Assembly: GCA_964530075.1 (NCBI GenBank)
Contig: CAZGXU010000051.1
Location: 1-13,815 of the forward strand
Origin: JANQEA01 sp964530075
GTDB lineage: Bacteria > Bipolaricaulota > Bipolaricaulia > UBA7950 > UBA9294
Direction of reading: 5' to 3'
DNA: 13,815 bases
Shown piece by piece: positions 13,714-13,815 of this stretch. Each line of letters opens with the position of its first letter. Position 1 is the stretch's first letter. A program made the translations under genes and the position numbers. The notes under the pieces were generated by a model. The model saw only the letters and a program-made list of their open reading frames with translations, was not told the DNA's origin and ran no database searches.

Positions 13714-13737
13714 ACCGGCCGAGCCTTCCCGGCCAGC
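13714..13737 (-). promoter_or_regulatory. Hairpin in the phnD leader
   Basis: In the leader RNA, about ten pairs (two or three of them wobble) form between plus positions 728-737 and 714-723 of the 13-kb block, around an AAGG loop. It lies between the predicted transcription start (near 13758) and the ribosome binding site, about 23 bases upstream of the latter. It may stabilise the mRNA. No known riboswitch is recognisable. Confidence 0.4.
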
Positions 13738-13764
13738 GCCCTCCGATGTGATCCTCATAACACT

Positions 13765-13793
13765 ATCGTAGGCAGTCGCGAACGAACAGTCAA
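13765..13793 (-). promoter_or_regulatory. Sigma70-type promoter of the phn operon
   Basis: On the minus strand, TTGACT (-35, plus 13788-13793) and TACGAT (-10, plus 13765-13770) are exactly 17 bp apart and match the consensus at five of six positions each. The start would be near 13758, giving a leader of about 79 nt. CAGTC occurs twice (13773-13777 and 13787-13791), 14 bp apart. That spacing does not match the 11-bp period of known Pho boxes. Confidence 0.7.
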
Positions 13794-13815
13794 CCGGCTG
13801 CATTGCCTCACCAAA

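Noticed and set aside
13773..13791. Pho box in the phn promoter
   Set aside because: The direct repeat GACTG has a 14-bp period, unlike the 11-bp period of known PhoB/PhoP sites, and the sequence does not match their consensus.

Overview
The window is GC-rich bacterial chromosomal DNA, densely coded on both strands. It holds mostly housekeeping genes plus one complete ABC transporter operon of the phosphonate type. The domain is bacterial: prfB carries the bacterial programmed frameshift, and there are ruvA and ruvX genes and sigma70-like promoters. A secreted protein that ends like an outer-membrane beta-barrel suggests a two-membrane cell. I cannot name the lineage. A deep-branching candidate phylum such as Bipolaricaulota would fit, but that is a guess. 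I see no transposase, integrase, CRISPR array, tRNA, rRNA or broken gene.

Layout, left to right. (1) 1-1486, + strand: promoter and prfB (release factor 2, with the CTT-TGA-C frameshift site), then a strong promoter with TACAA repeats and a 56-residue ribbon-helix-helix protein. (2) 3869-1461, - strand: a tightly coupled four-gene operon (conserved unknown protein, YigZ/IMPACT protein, ruvA, ruvX) joined by three successive ATGA overlaps. The ruvX 3' end overlaps the convergent ribbon-helix-helix gene by 26 bp. (3) 3870-3959: compact divergent promoter region with overlapping -10 boxes. (4) 3960-6804, + strand: acyl-CoA synthetase, putative outer-membrane protein and cytidine deaminase, linked by 4-bp and 1-bp overlaps. 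(5) 8715-6878, - strand: GNAT acetyltransferase and pyrimidine-nucleoside phosphorylase, convergent with cdd. (6) 8812-9024, + strand: orphan 70-residue protein. (7) 13793-9059, - strand: promoter, structured leader, phnD, intergenic 12-bp hairpin, phnC, and two tandem phnE permease genes.

How the genes work together. The phn operon encodes a periplasmic binding protein, an ATPase and two different permeases, enough for one importer of phosphonate, phosphite or a related anion. No catabolic gene is present, so the substrate is open. Cytidine deaminase and pyrimidine-nucleoside phosphorylase form consecutive pyrimidine-salvage steps, although they sit in facing operons. RuvA and RuvX both act in DNA recombination and repair.

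The most unusual feature is that both PhnE-type permeases carry an extra N-terminal membrane region of about 150-220 residues. In the second permease it looks like an RDD domain, and in the first like a degenerate one. Other points worth a second look are the perfect hairpin between phnD and phnC, the TACAA repeat cluster at the ribbon-helix-helix promoter, the overlapping divergent promoters, and an unrecognised conserved-looking protein translationally coupled to the ruvA operon.
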